From Pseudomonas nitroreducens (GTDB lineage: Bacteria > Pseudomonadota > Gammaproteobacteria > Pseudomonadales > Pseudomonadaceae): a stretch of DNA of 64,000 nucleotides. Shown here one piece after another: positions 50,463-61,521 of this stretch. The DNA is taken from the NCBI RefSeq assembly GCF_014204515.1, contig NZ_JACHLI010000026.1, positions 47,524 through 111,523 of the forward strand. The letters run 5' to 3'. A program made the translations under genes and the position numbers. The first letter of the stretch is position 1. Each line of letters opens with the position of its first letter. Below the pieces are notes generated by a model. The model searched no databases and was not told the DNA's origin. It saw only the letters and a list, made by a program, of their open reading frames with translations.

Positions 50463-52235
50463 ATGGCTAGCATTCGTACTCTTTCCTTCGACGCCATCAT
50501 CGTGGGTGGCGGCGGCGCCGGCATGCGCGCTGCGCTGCAACTGGCCCAGGGCGGTCACAAGACTGCCGTGGTGACCAAGGTCTTCCCGACCCGATCGCAC
50601 ACCGTATCCGCCCAGGGCGGCATCACCTGCGCCATCGCCTCGGCCGACCCGAACGACGATTGGCGCTGGCACATGTACGACACCGTCAAGGGCTCCGACT
50701 ACATCGGTGACCAGGACGCTATCGAATACATGTGCTCCGTCGGCCCGGAAGCCGTGTTCGAGCTGGAACACATGGGCCTGCCGTTCTCCCGTACCGAGCA
50801 GGGCCGCATCTACCAGCGTCCATTCGGTGGCCAGTCCAAGGACTTCGGCAAGGGTGGTCAGGCTGCCCGTACCTGCGCCGCGGCTGACCGTACCGGTCAC
50901 GCCCTGCTGCACACCCTCTATCAGGCCAACCTGAAGAGCGGTACCTCCTTCCTTAATGAGTGGTACGCCGTTGACCTGGTGAAGAACCAGGACGGTCATG
51001 TGGTTGGCGTCATCGCCATCGACATCGAAACCGGCGACACCGTTTATATCCGTTCCAAGGCCGTGGTCCTGGCCACTGGCGGTGCCGGCCGTATCTACGC
51101 CTCCACCACCAACGCCCTGATCAACACCGGTGACGGCATCGGCATGGCCCTGCGCGCTGGCGTACCGGTGCAGGACATCGAGATGTGGCAGTTCCACCCG
51201 ACCGGCATCGCCGGCGCTGGTGTACTGGTCACCGAAGGCTGCCGTGGTGAAGGCGGTTACCTGATCAACGCCCATGGCGAGCGTTTCATGGAGCGTTATG
51301 CTCCGAACGCGAAAGACCTGGCCGGCCGCGACGTGGTTGCCCGCTCCATGGTCAAGGAAGTGATCGCCGGCAACGGCGTGGGCCCGAACAAGGACCACGT
51401 ACTGCTGAAGCTCGACCATCTCGGCGAGGAAGTTCTGCACAGCCGCCTGCCCGGCATCTGCGAACTGTCCAAGACCTTCGCCCACGTCGACCCGGTCGTC
51501 GCTCCGATCCCGGTTATCCCGACCTGCCACTACATGATGGGCGGCGTTGCCACCAACATCCATGGCCAGGCCCTGACCATGGACGCCAACGGCAACGAGC
51601 AGATCATCGAAGGCCTGTTCGCCGTAGGCGAAGTGGCTTGCGTATCGGTACACGGCGCCAACCGCCTGGGCGGCAACTCGCTGCTCGACCTGGTGGTATT
51701 CGGTCGTGCCACCGGTCTGCACCTGGAGAAGGCGCTCAAGGATGGTATCGAGCACCGCCAGGCTTCCGAGTCCGACCTGGAATCCGCTTTCAAGCGCCTG
51801 AACGGCGTGAACGAGCGTACCAGCGGCGAAGAAGTCGCTCCGCTCAAGCGCGAGCTGCAATCCTGCATGCAGAACTACTTCGGTGTGTTCCGTACCGGCG
51901 AGTACATGCAGAAAGGTATCGCTCAGCTGGCTGATCTGCGTGAGCGCATCGCTGCCGTCAAGATCAACGACAAGAGCCAGGCATTCAACACGGCGCGTAT
52001 CGAAGCGCTGGAACTGCAGAACCTCCTCGAAGTGGCCGAAGCCACTGCGATTGCGGCAGAAGCCCGCAAAGAGTCCCGCGGCGCGCATGCCCGTGAAGAC
52101 TTCGAGGAGCGCGATGACGAGAACTGGCTGTGCCACACCCTGTACTTCCCGGGTGAGAAGCGTGTAGCCAAGCGTGCCGTCAACTTCGCGCCGAAAACTG
52201 TTCCGGCATTCGAACCCAAGGTTCGTACTTACTAA
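50463..52235 (+). CDS. sdhA: succinate dehydrogenase flavoprotein subunit
   Basis: The 590-aa flavoprotein oxidises succinate to fumarate. It has an FAD-binding GGGGAGMRAAL near residue 14, the covalent-FAD histidine in RSHTVSAQGG, active-site HPTGI and a C-terminal domain ending in PKVRTY. It starts 3 nt after sdhD stops. Confidence 0.98.
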   Translation: MASIRTLSFDAIIVGGGGAGMRAALQLAQGGHKTAVVTKVFPTRSHTVSAQGGITCAIASADPNDDWRWHMYDTVKGSDYIGDQDAIEYMCSVGPEAVFELEHMGLPFSRTEQGRIYQRPFGGQSKDFGKGGQAARTCAAADRTGHALLHTLYQANLKSGTSFLNEWYAVDLVKNQDGHVVGVIAIDIETGDTVYIRSKAVVLATGGAGRIYASTTNALINTGDGIGMALRAGVPVQDIEMWQFHPTGIAGAGVLVTEGCRGEGGYLINAHGERFMERYAPNAKDLAGRDVVARSMVKEVIAGNGVGPNKDHVLLKLDHLGEEVLHSRLPGICELSKTFAHVDPVVAPIPVIPTCHYMMGGVATNIHGQALTMDANGNEQIIEGLFAVGEVACVSVHGANRLGGNSLLDLVVFGRATGLHLEKALKDGIEHRQASESDLESAFKRLNGVNERTSGEEVAPLKRELQSCMQNYFGVFRTGEYMQKGIAQLADLRERIAAVKINDKSQAFNTARIEALELQNLLEVAEATAIAAEARKESRGAHAREDFEERDDENWLCHTLYFPGEKRVAKRAVNFAPKTVPAFEPKVRTY

Positions 52236-52246
52236 GGGTGCCCGCC

Positions 52247-52954
52247 ATGTTGCAAGTGAGTGTTTACCGCTACAACCCTGAGAAGGACGCTGCACCTTAC
52301 ATGCAGGACTTCCAGGTCAATACCGACGGCAAGGACATCATGGTCCTGGACGTACTGGCGCTGATCAAGGAACAGGACGAGGGCTTCTCCTACCGTCGCT
52401 CCTGCCGTGAAGGCGTGTGCGGTTCCGACGGCATGAACATGAATGGCAAGAACGGCCTGGCCTGCATCACCCCCCTGTCGGCCGTCGGCCTGAAGGGCGG
52501 CAAGCTGGTCATTCGCCCGCTGCCCGGCCTGCCGGTCATCCGTGACCTGGTCGTCGACATGCGCATCTTCTACAAACAGTACGAGAGCGTGAAGCCGTTC
52601 CTGCAGAACAAATATGCAGCGCCGGCCATCGAACGTCTGCAAAGCCCGGAAGAGCGCGAGAAGCTGGACGGTCTGTACGAGTGCATCCTGTGCGCCTGCT
52701 GCTCGACCTCCTGCCCGTCGTTCTGGTGGAACCCCGACAAGTTCCTGGGTCCCGCTGCGCTGCTGCAGGCCTATCGCTTCCTGGCCGACAGCCGTGACAC
52801 CGAAACCCAGGCGCGCCTGGCGAGCCTGGATGACCCGTTCAGCGTGTTCCGCTGCCGCGGGATCATGAATTGCGTGAACGTCTGCCCGAAGGGTCTGAAC
52901 CCCACCAAGGCAATCGGTCACATCCGTAACATGCTGCTGCAGAGCGGCACTTGA
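52247..52954 (+). CDS. sdhB: succinate dehydrogenase iron-sulfur subunit
   Basis: The 235-aa protein carries three clusters: the [2Fe-2S] ligands in CREGVCGSDGMN...LAC, and the [4Fe-4S]/[3Fe-4S] ligands in CILCACCSTSCPSFWW and CRGIMNCVNVCPKGLNP. It passes electrons from SdhA to quinone. ATG 52247 (MLQVSVYRY) has AAGGG upstream and matches the known P. aeruginosa start; a 3-codon longer frame is less likely. Confidence 0.97.
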   Translation: MLQVSVYRYNPEKDAAPYMQDFQVNTDGKDIMVLDVLALIKEQDEGFSYRRSCREGVCGSDGMNMNGKNGLACITPLSAVGLKGGKLVIRPLPGLPVIRDLVVDMRIFYKQYESVKPFLQNKYAAPAIERLQSPEEREKLDGLYECILCACCSTSCPSFWWNPDKFLGPAALLQAYRFLADSRDTETQARLASLDDPFSVFRCRGIMNCVNVCPKGLNPTKAIGHIRNMLLQSGT

Positions 52955-53030
52955 TCTGCGGGCCTTGCGCCCACAGATCATGAAAGAGCGACACCTGTGC
53001 CGCCGGAACATGTCCGGCGGTGCAGTACCT

Positions 53031-53064
53031 AGGACCCAAGCCCACAAAGCGGGGGTCCTGTTTT
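53031..53064 (+). terminator. partial terminator/attenuator between sdhB and sucA
   Basis: AGGACCC...GGGTCCT stem (53031-53059) followed by GTTTT. A second hairpin, GCCGCCGGA-ACATG-TCCGGCGG, is just upstream (52999-53020). They may reduce read-through from sdh into sucA, letting the two segments be expressed at different levels. Confidence 0.5.
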
Positions 53065-53202
53065 GAAAACGTATATATGACCAGCAGGGGCATCCGGGCT
53101 GGTACCCGGACTATCTGCGGGGATCGGTGGCTTGAAGTCGCTGTGTATGACTTCGCGCCAGAGATTCCACAGGTGGAGTCCCCTTACCGAGGGTGACCAA
53201 GC

Positions 53203-56034
53203 ATGCACGAAAGCGTAATGCAGCGGATGTGGAACAGTGCCCATCTATCCGGTGGAAACGCTGCCTACGTCGAAGAGCTCTACGAGCTCTACCTGCACGA
53301 CCCGAACGCTGTGCCAGAAGAGTGGCGCACGTACTTCCAGAAGCTTCCCGCCGACGGCAATTCCGCCCCCGACGTCTCGCATTCCTCTATCCGTGATCAT
53401 TTCGTACTCCTGGCCAAGAACCAGCGCCGTGCTGCGCCTGTTTCCGCTGGCAGCGTAAGCACCGAGCACGAGAAAAAGCAGGTTGAAGTCCTGCGCCTGA
53501 TCCTGGCTTACCGGTTGCGCGGACATCAGGCGGCATCGCTCGATCCGCTGGGTCTCTGGGTACGTACCGCTCCCTCCGATCTGTCGCTCGAACATTACGG
53601 GCTCACCGCTGCAGACCTCGACACCACCTTCCGTACCGGTGAGCTCTACATCGGCAAGGAAGAGGCGACCCTGCGTGAAATCATCGATGCGCTGAAGCAG
53701 ACCTACTGCAGCACCATCGGCGCCGAATTCATGCACATCGTCGATTCCGAGCAGCGTCACTGGTTCGCCCAGCGCCTGGAAAGCGTCCGTGGCCGTCCGG
53801 CGTACTCTGTCGAAGCCCGCTCCCACCTGCTCGAGCGCCTCACCGCTGCCGAAGGCCTGGAAAAGTACCTGGGCACCAAGTACCCGGGCACCAAGCGTTT
53901 CGGCCTGGAAGGCGGCGAGAGCCTGATCCCGATGGTTGACGAGATCATCCAGCGCTCCGGCTCCTACGGCGTCAAGGAAATCGTCATCGGCATGGCCCAC
54001 CGTGGCCGTCTGAACGTCCTGGTCAACACCCTGGGCAAGAACCCGCGCGAGCTGTTCGACGAGTTCGAAGGCAAGAAGCTGGTCGAGATGGGCTCGGGTG
54101 ACGTGAAGTACCACCAGGGCTTCTCCTCCAACGTCATGACCACCGGCGGCGAAGTCCACCTGGCCCTGGCGTTCAACCCCTCGCACCTGGAAATCGTTTC
54201 CCCGGTGGTCGAGGGTTCGGTACGCGCCCGCCAGGACCGTCGTAAAGATGGCACCGGCGACAAGGTCGTGCCGATCTCCATCCACGGCGATGCCGCCTTC
54301 GCGGGGCAGGGCGTGGTCATGGAAACCTTCCAGATGTCGCAGACCCGTGCTTACAAGACGGGCGGCACCATCCACATCGTGATCAACAACCAGGTCGGCT
54401 TCACCACCAGCCGTCAGGACGATGCTCGTTCCACCGAGTACGCGACCGACGTGGCGAAGATGATCCAGGCGCCGATCTTCCATGTGAATGGCGACGATCC
54501 GGAAGCGGTCCTGTTCGTGACCCAGCTGGCCATCGATTACCGCATGCAGTTCAAGCGTGACGTGGTCATCGACCTGGTCTGCTACCGCCGTCGCGGCCAC
54601 AACGAGGCCGACGAGCCGAGCGGCACCCAGCCGCTGATGTACCAGCAGATCGCCAAGCAGCGCACTACCCGCGACCTCTATGCCGATGCATTGATCGCCG
54701 CTGGCGTGCAGACCACCGAGCAGGCCCAGGAGAAGGTCGACGAATACCGCGACGCTCTCGACAACGGCCTGCACGTGGTGAAAAGCCTGGTGAAGGAGCC
54801 CAACAAGGAGCTCTTCGTCGACTGGCGTCCCTACGTGGGCCACGCCTGGACCGCGCGTCACGACACCCGTTGCGACCTGAAAACCCTGCAGGACCTGTCC
54901 AACAAGCTGCTGGAAACCCCGGACGGCTTCGTCATGCAGCGTCAGGTCCAGAAGATCTACGAGGACCGCGCCAAGATGGCTGCCGGTGGCTTCCCGATCA
55001 ACTGGGGCTTCGCCGAGAACCTGGCGTACGCCACCCTGCTGTTCGAAGGTCACCCGGTGCGCATGACCGGTCAGGACGTCGGCCGCGGCACCTTCTCGCA
55101 CCGCCACGCGGCGCTGCACAACCAGAAGGACGACTCGGTCTACATCCCGCTGGCCAACCTGTTCGACGGCCAGCCGCGCGTCAGCCTGTACGACTCCTAC
55201 CTCTCGGAAGAAGCCGTGCTGGCGTTCGAATACGGCTATGCCACCACCACTCCGGATGCACTGGTGGTGTGGGAAGCCCAGTTCGGTGACTTCGCCAACG
55301 GTGCGCAGGTCGTGATCGACCAGTTCATCACCAGCGGTGAAACCAAGTGGCAACGCCTGTGTGGTCTGACCATGCTGCTGCCGCACGGTTACGAGGGCCA
55401 GGGTCCGGAGCACTCCTCCGCGCGTCTGGAGCGTTACCTGCAGCTGTGCGCCGAACAGAACATCCAGGTCTGCGTGCCGACCACCCCGGCCCAGGTCTAC
55501 CACATGTTGCGCCGTCAGGTGATCCGTCCGCTGCGCAAGCCGCTGATCGTGATGACGCCGAAGTCGCTGCTGCGTCACAAGCTGGCCATCTCGACCCTGG
55601 AAGATCTGGCCGACGGTTCGTTCCAGACCGTGATCAACGAGATCGACAGCCTGGATCCGAAGAAAGTCGACCGCATCGTGCTGTGCAGCGGCAAGGTCTA
55701 CTACGACCTGCTGGAGAAGCGTCGTGCCGAAGGTCTCGAGAACATCGCGATCGTTCGTATCGAGCAGCTGTATCCCTTCCCGGAAGACGATCTGACCGAG
55801 GTACTGTCGCAGTACAAGAACCTCAAGCACATCGTCTGGTGCCAGGAAGAGCCGATGAACCAGGGCGCCTGGTTCTGCTCGCAGCACCACATGCGTCGTG
55901 TCATCGCCGCGCACAAGAAAGGTCTCAACCTGGAATACGCGGGCCGCGAAGGCTCGGCAGCTCCGGCTTGCGGCTACGCTTCGATGCACGCCGAGCAGCA
56001 GGAAAAACTGCTGCAGGACGCCTTCACCGTTTAA
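53203..56034 (+). CDS. sucA: 2-oxoglutarate dehydrogenase E1 component
   Basis: The 943-aa thiamine-diphosphate enzyme decarboxylates 2-oxoglutarate and transfers the succinyl group to E2 lipoate. Motifs: MAHRGRLNVL, HGDAAFAGQGVV (ThDP/Mg) and a C-terminal transketolase domain (LPHGYEGQGPEHSSARLER). First gene of the sucAB-lpd segment; sucB starts 42 nt downstream. Confidence 0.98.
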   Translation: MHESVMQRMWNSAHLSGGNAAYVEELYELYLHDPNAVPEEWRTYFQKLPADGNSAPDVSHSSIRDHFVLLAKNQRRAAPVSAGSVSTEHEKKQVEVLRLILAYRLRGHQAASLDPLGLWVRTAPSDLSLEHYGLTAADLDTTFRTGELYIGKEEATLREIIDALKQTYCSTIGAEFMHIVDSEQRHWFAQRLESVRGRPAYSVEARSHLLERLTAAEGLEKYLGTKYPGTKRFGLEGGESLIPMVDEIIQRSGSYGVKEIVIGMAHRGRLNVLVNTLGKNPRELFDEFEGKKLVEMGSGDVKYHQGFSSNVMTTGGEVHLALAFNPSHLEIVSPVVEGSVRARQDRRKDGTGDKVVPISIHGDAAFAGQGVVMETFQMSQTRAYKTGGTIHIVINNQVGFTTSRQDDARSTEYATDVAKMIQAPIFHVNGDDPEAVLFVTQLAIDYRMQFKRDVVIDLVCYRRRGHNEADEPSGTQPLMYQQIAKQRTTRDLYADALIAAGVQTTEQAQEKVDEYRDALDNGLHVVKSLVKEPNKELFVDWRPYVGHAWTARHDTRCDLKTLQDLSNKLLETPDGFVMQRQVQKIYEDRAKMAAGGFPINWGFAENLAYATLLFEGHPVRMTGQDVGRGTFSHRHAALHNQKDDSVYIPLANLFDGQPRVSLYDSYLSEEAVLAFEYGYATTTPDALVVWEAQFGDFANGAQVVIDQFITSGETKWQRLCGLTMLLPHGYEGQGPEHSSARLERYLQLCAEQNIQVCVPTTPAQVYHMLRRQVIRPLRKPLIVMTPKSLLRHKLAISTLEDLADGSFQTVINEIDSLDPKKVDRIVLCSGKVYYDLLEKRRAEGLENIAIVRIEQLYPFPEDDLTEVLSQYKNLKHIVWCQEEPMNQGAWFCSQHHMRRVIAAHKKGLNLEYAGREGSAAPACGYASMHAEQQEKLLQDAFTV

Positions 56035-56076
56035 CGCCAACGCGCAGTTGATACCGAATTTAAGGAAACACACATA

Positions 56077-57312
56077 ATGGCTATCGAAATCAAAGCCCCA
56101 ACCTTCCCGGAATCGGTTGCCGACGGCACCGTCGCCACCTGGCACAAGAAGGTCGGTGAAGCTGTCAAGCGTGACGAACTGATCGTCGACATCGAGACCG
56201 ACAAGGTCGTGATCGAAGTACTGGCCGAGGCCGACGGCGTCCTGGCCGAGATCGTCAAGAACGAAGGCGACACCGTTCTCTCCAACGAACTGCTGGGCAA
56301 ACTGAGCGAAGGCGGTGCTGCCGCTGCCGCTCCGGCTGCTGCCTCGGCTCCGGCTGCCGCTCCGGCCGCCGCTGCTCCGGCTGCTGCCGCCGCTGGCGAC
56401 GACAACATCCTCTCGCCGGCCGCCCGCAAGCTGGCCGAAGAGAACGGCATCGACCCGAACAGCCTGGCCGGCACTGGCAAGGGCGGTCGTGTGACCAAGG
56501 AAGACGTCGTCGCCGCCGTCGAAGCCAAGAAGAACGCCCCGGCTGCCGCTCCGGCCGCCAAGGCTGCTGCTGCCCCGGCCGCGGCTGCACCGGTGTTCGC
56601 TGCTGGCGATCGCGTCGAGAAGCGCGTACCGATGACCCGCCTGCGCGCCAAGGTTGCCGAGCGTCTGGTCGAAGCCCAGTCCTCCATGGCCATGCTGACT
56701 ACCTTCAACGAAGTCAACATGAAGCCGATCATGGACCTGCGCAACAAGTACAAGGACCTGTTCGAGAAGAAGCACAACGGCGTTCGCCTGGGCTTCATGT
56801 CCTTCTTCGTCAAGGCCGCCACCGAAGCCCTGAAACGCTTCCCGGGCGTCAACGCCTCGATCGACGGCAACGACATCGTCTACCACGGCTACCAGGACAT
56901 CGGTGTGGCAGTTTCCAGCGACCGCGGTCTGGTCGTACCGGTTCTGCGCAACGCCGAGTTCATGAGCCTGGCCGAGATCGAGAACGGAATCGCCACCTTC
57001 GGCAAGAAAGCCAAAGACGGCAAGCTGTCCATCGAAGACATGACCGGTGGTACTTTCACCATTTCCAACGGTGGCGTATTCGGTTCCCTGCTGTCGACTC
57101 CGATCGTCAACCCGCCGCAGACCGCCATCCTCGGCATGCACAAGATCCAGGAGCGCCCCATGGCCGTTAACGGCCAAGTGGTCATCCTGCCGATGATGTA
57201 CCTGGCGCTGTCCTACGATCACCGCATGATCGACGGCAAGGAAGCGGTCAGCTTCCTGGTCGCCATGAAGGATCTGCTGGAAGATCCGGCTCGCCTGCTG
57301 CTCGACGTCTGA
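56077..57312 (+). CDS. sucB: 2-oxoglutarate dehydrogenase E2 (dihydrolipoyl succinyltransferase)
   Basis: The 411-aa protein has a lipoyl domain with Lys43 in DIETDKVVIEV, an Ala/Pro-rich linker (about 82-110), an E3/E1-binding domain (NILSPAARKLAEENGIDPN), a second flexible linker and a catalytic domain whose His382 and Asp386 are in YDHRMIDGKEAV. It transfers succinyl to CoA. Confidence 0.98.
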   Translation: MAIEIKAPTFPESVADGTVATWHKKVGEAVKRDELIVDIETDKVVIEVLAEADGVLAEIVKNEGDTVLSNELLGKLSEGGAAAAAPAAASAPAAAPAAAAPAAAAAGDDNILSPAARKLAEENGIDPNSLAGTGKGGRVTKEDVVAAVEAKKNAPAAAPAAKAAAAPAAAAPVFAAGDRVEKRVPMTRLRAKVAERLVEAQSSMAMLTTFNEVNMKPIMDLRNKYKDLFEKKHNGVRLGFMSFFVKAATEALKRFPGVNASIDGNDIVYHGYQDIGVAVSSDRGLVVPVLRNAEFMSLAEIENGIATFGKKAKDGKLSIEDMTGGTFTISNGGVFGSLLSTPIVNPPQTAILGMHKIQERPMAVNGQVVILPMMYLALSYDHRMIDGKEAVSFLVAMKDLLEDPARLLLDV

Positions 57313-57323
57313 TACGTCAGTTC

Positions 57324-57366
57324 ACACGACGGCCCCGTACTACACGACGGCCCCGCAAGGGGCCGT
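57324..57366. repeat. duplicated ACACGACGGCCCCG and GCAA-tetraloop hairpin between sucB and lpd
   Basis: The 14-mer ACACGACGGCCCCG occurs at 57324 and 57342. The second copy forms a perfect 8-bp stem, ACGGCCCC-GCAA-GGGGCCGT (57347-57366), with a GNRA loop and no T-run, so it may stabilise RNA ends rather than terminate. Confidence 0.6.
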
Positions 57367-57393
57367 CCGCTTCACCGGAATAAGGATTGAGAC

Positions 57394-58830
57394 ATGAGCC
57401 AGAAATTCGACGTGGTTGTGATTGGTGCCGGCCCCGGCGGTTATGTAGCCGCCATCCGTGCCGCCCAACTCGGCCTGAAGACCGCCTGCATCGAGAAGTA
57501 CATCGGTAAGGAGGGCAAGGTCGCCCTCGGCGGTACCTGCCTGAACGTAGGCTGCATTCCGTCCAAGGCACTGCTCGACAGCTCCTGGAAGTACAAGGAA
57601 GCCAAAGAAGGCTTCGAGATCCACGGTATCTCCACCGGCGGCGTGAAGATGGACGTCCCGGCGATGATCGGTCGCAAGGCCAACATCGTGAAGAACCTGA
57701 CCGGCGGCATCGCCACCCTGTTCAAGGCCAACGGCGTGACCTCCTTCGAAGGCCACGGCAAGGTCCTGGCCAACAAGCAGATCGAAGTGACCGGTCTGGA
57801 CGGCAAGACCCAGGTTCTGGAAGCCGACAACATCATCATCGCCTCGGGCTCGCGTCCGGTGGAAATCCCGCCGGCTCCGCTGACCGACGACGTCATCGTC
57901 GACTCCACCGGCGCCCTGGAATTCCAGAGCGTACCCAAGAAGCTGGGCGTGATCGGCGCTGGCGTCATCGGCCTGGAACTGGGTTCGGTCTGGGCTCGCC
58001 TGGGCGCTGAAGTCACCGTCCTGGAAGCCCTGGACAAGTTCCTCCCGGCCGCCGACGAGCAGATCGCCAAGGAAGCCCTGAAGACCCTGACCAAGCAAGG
58101 TCTGAACATCCGTCTGGGCGCTCGCGTAACCGCCTCGGAAGTGAAGAAGAAGCAGGTCACTGTCACCTTCACCGACGCCAACGGCGAGCAGAAGGAAGTC
58201 TTCGACAAGCTGATCGTGGCCGTGGGCCGTCGCCCGGTGACCACCGATCTGCTGGCCGCCGACTCCGGCGTGACCCTGGACGAGCGTGGCTTCATCTTCG
58301 TCGACGACCACTGCAAGACCAGCGTTCCGGGCGTCTACGCCATCGGTGACGTGGTCCGCGGCGCCATGCTGGCGCACAAGGCCTCGGAAGAGGGCGTGAT
58401 GGTTGCCGAGCGCATCGCCGGCCACAAGGCCCAGATGAACTACGACCTGATTCCGTCGGTGATCTACACCCACCCGGAAATCGCATGGGTCGGCAAGACC
58501 GAGCAGCAGCTCAAGGGTGAAGGCGTCGAAGTCAACGTCGGTACCTTCCCGTTCGCCGCCAGCGGCCGCGCCATGGCTGCCAACGACACCGGCGGTCTGG
58601 TCAAGGTCATCGCCGATGCCAAGACCGACCGCGTACTGGGCGTCCACGTGATCGGCCCGAGCGCCGCCGAGCTGGTTCAGCAGGGCGCGATCGGCATGGA
58701 ATTCGGCACCAGTGCCGAAGACCTGGGCATGATGGTCTTCTCCCACCCGACTCTGTCCGAAGCGCTGCACGAAGCGGCCCTGGCAGTGAATGGCCACGCC
58801 ATCCACATCGCCAACCGCAAGAAGCGCTAA
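57394..58830 (+). CDS. lpd: dihydrolipoyl dehydrogenase (E3)
   Basis: This 478-aa flavoprotein reoxidises E2-bound dihydrolipoamide with NAD. It has the FAD motif GAGPGGYVAA (residues 11-20), the redox disulfide Cys49/Cys54 (GGTCLNVGCIPS) and a C-terminal HPTLSEALHEAAL active-site histidine. It is the LpdG-type E3 encoded with the 2-oxoglutarate complex in pseudomonads; it may also serve pyruvate dehydrogenase. Confidence 0.97.
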   Translation: MSQKFDVVVIGAGPGGYVAAIRAAQLGLKTACIEKYIGKEGKVALGGTCLNVGCIPSKALLDSSWKYKEAKEGFEIHGISTGGVKMDVPAMIGRKANIVKNLTGGIATLFKANGVTSFEGHGKVLANKQIEVTGLDGKTQVLEADNIIIASGSRPVEIPPAPLTDDVIVDSTGALEFQSVPKKLGVIGAGVIGLELGSVWARLGAEVTVLEALDKFLPAADEQIAKEALKTLTKQGLNIRLGARVTASEVKKKQVTVTFTDANGEQKEVFDKLIVAVGRRPVTTDLLAADSGVTLDERGFIFVDDHCKTSVPGVYAIGDVVRGAMLAHKASEEGVMVAERIAGHKAQMNYDLIPSVIYTHPEIAWVGKTEQQLKGEGVEVNVGTFPFAASGRAMAANDTGGLVKVIADAKTDRVLGVHVIGPSAAELVQQGAIGMEFGTSAEDLGMMVFSHPTLSEALHEAALAVNGHAIHIANRKKR

Positions 58831-58990
58831 GGAACGGGACCACGGCGGGGAGGGCGGCAGTCTTTTGCGAGGGGCTGCTTCCCGACCCGCCGGATCGTTT
58901 CTCCCCCGAGGGGGACACGGTCACAGGTGGCGTGGTGCCACGAGCGCCGCGCCGAATGCGCAATACCCAAGACGAAAACGGTAGACAAGC

Positions 58991-60156
58991 ATGAATCTCC
59001 ACGAATATCAGGGTAAGCAGCTGTTCGCTGAGTACGGCCTGCCCGTATCCAAGGGCTTCGCCGTCGACACACCCGAAGAGGCCGCAGAAGCCTGTGAAAA
59101 GATCGGTGGTACCGAGTGGGTCGTTAAAGCCCAGGTACACGCCGGTGGCCGCGGTAAAGCGGGCGGTGTGAAGCTGGTCAAGAGCAAAGAGGACGCCAAG
59201 GCGTTCGCCGCCAACTGGCTGGGCAAGCGTCTGGTGACTTACCAGACTGACGCCAACGGCCAGCCGGTCAGCAAGATCCTGGTGGAATCCTGCACCGACA
59301 TCGACAAGGAGCTGTACCTCGGCGCCGTTGTCGACCGTTCCAGCCGTCGCATCGTCTTCATGGCCTCCACCGAAGGTGGCGTGGACATCGAGAAAGTGGC
59401 GCACGAAACCCCTGAGAAGATCCTCAAGGCCACCATCGATCCGCTGGTTGGCGCACAGCCCTACCAGGGTCGCGAGCTGGCCTTCCAGCTGGGCCTGAAG
59501 GGCGACCAGATCAAGCAGTTCACCCACATCTTCGTTGGCCTGGCCAAGCTGTTCCAGGACTACGACCTGGCGCTGCTGGAAGTGAACCCGCTGGTGATCA
59601 AGAAAGACGGCAACCTGCACTGCCTGGACGCCAAGATCAACATCGACTCCAACGCCATGTACCGTCAGCCCAAGCTGCGCGCCATGCACGACCCGTCCCA
59701 GGACGACGCTCGTGAAGCCCATGCGCAGAAGTGGGAACTGAACTACGTCGCGCTGGAAGGCAACATCGGCTGCATGGTCAACGGTGCTGGCCTGGCCATG
59801 GGCACCATGGACATCGTCAACCTGCACGGCGGCAAGCCGGCCAACTTCCTCGACGTTGGCGGCGGTGCCACCAAAGAGCGCGTAACCGAAGCGTTCAAGA
59901 TCATCCTGTCCGACAGCAACGTCGCTGCCGTTCTGGTGAACATCTTCGGCGGCATCGTTCGCTGCGACATGATTGCCGAAGGCATCATCGGCGCCGTGAA
60001 AGAAGTCGGCGTGAAAATCCCGGTTGTCGTTCGTCTGGAAGGCAACAACGCCGACCTCGGCGCCAAGGTCCTGGCCGAGAGCGGTCTGAACATCATCGCG
60101 GCGACCAGCCTGACCGACGCTGCCCAGCAGGTCGTCAAGGCCGCGGAGGGTAAGTA

Positions 60157-60157
<1 letters not shown>
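58991..60157 (+). CDS. sucC: succinyl-CoA synthetase beta subunit
   Basis: The 388-aa ATP-grasp protein starts MNLHEYQGKQLFAEYG. It has GGRGKAGGVKL for nucleotide binding and the power-helix region CMVNGAGLAMGTMD. With SucD it converts succinyl-CoA to succinate, making ATP/GTP. It is separated from lpd by 160 nt that may hold a separate promoter. TAATG overlap with sucD. Confidence 0.98.
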
Positions 60158-61038
<881 letters not shown>

Positions 61039-61521
61039 GCGCCTCGCTTACCTAACCGTTCGCCAACAAAGGCCACCTTCGGGTGGCCTCTGTCATTGCG
61101 GCGGCCGCCGAAGAAGTGTCACCCAGGCGACACCCGCGTTCATTCCACGGACGATCTGACGTATGTCAGTGCAGTTCATCGGAATACATCGTTAGGCTAG
61201 CAACTATATGAAGCGTCGCGTTCCCCACAAGGGAAGGCTCGCTCACCGTCCACTCCTACCCGGAGGCGACGGCGATTCCTGACCGTCAAGGATGGCGGGA
61301 CAACCAGAATGCAGGAGCAGTTGGGCCACGAGCCCATGGAAAACCTCTGCTATCGGACTTCCAAGAACAAATCACCGTACCGATGACAGCAGCATCACAG
61401 GATGCCCGGGCTCGCCTTGCGTGAGTCGGCCAATCCCGTCCGATGCGGCTTTGTCACGTCCGTACGGTAGGCGTGCCTTGGGAGACCACGAACCCGTTTC
61501 AGCACTGTGGTATTTCCCTTC
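61039..61521. other. long leader between the suc operon and the braB/brnQ gene
   Basis: 483 nt without a convincing gene. After the suc terminator there is a stem, GTGTCACC-CAG-GCGACAC-like, near 61116-61131, and a long stretch leading to the ATG at 61522, so the transport gene may have a structured 5' leader. No clear -10/-35 could be fixed by eye. Short plus-strand frames here lack Shine-Dalgarno sites. Confidence 0.45.
61070..61097 (+). terminator. terminator of the suc operon
   Basis: AGGCCACC-TTCG-GGTGGCCT (61070-61089), with UUCG loop and a weak T-stretch (CTGTCATT). Confidence 0.75.

Noticed and set aside
49980..52295. Long minus-strand frame opposite sdhD and sdhA
   Set aside because: Antisense shadow of firmly identified sdh genes; no Shine-Dalgarno and no recognisable motif.
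53245..57222. Very long minus-strand open frame (over 1300 codons) opposite sucA and sucB
   Set aside because: It is antisense to two certain genes and arises from high GC with codon bias in the real genes; its composition (Val/His/Gln/Asp-rich) shows no domain.
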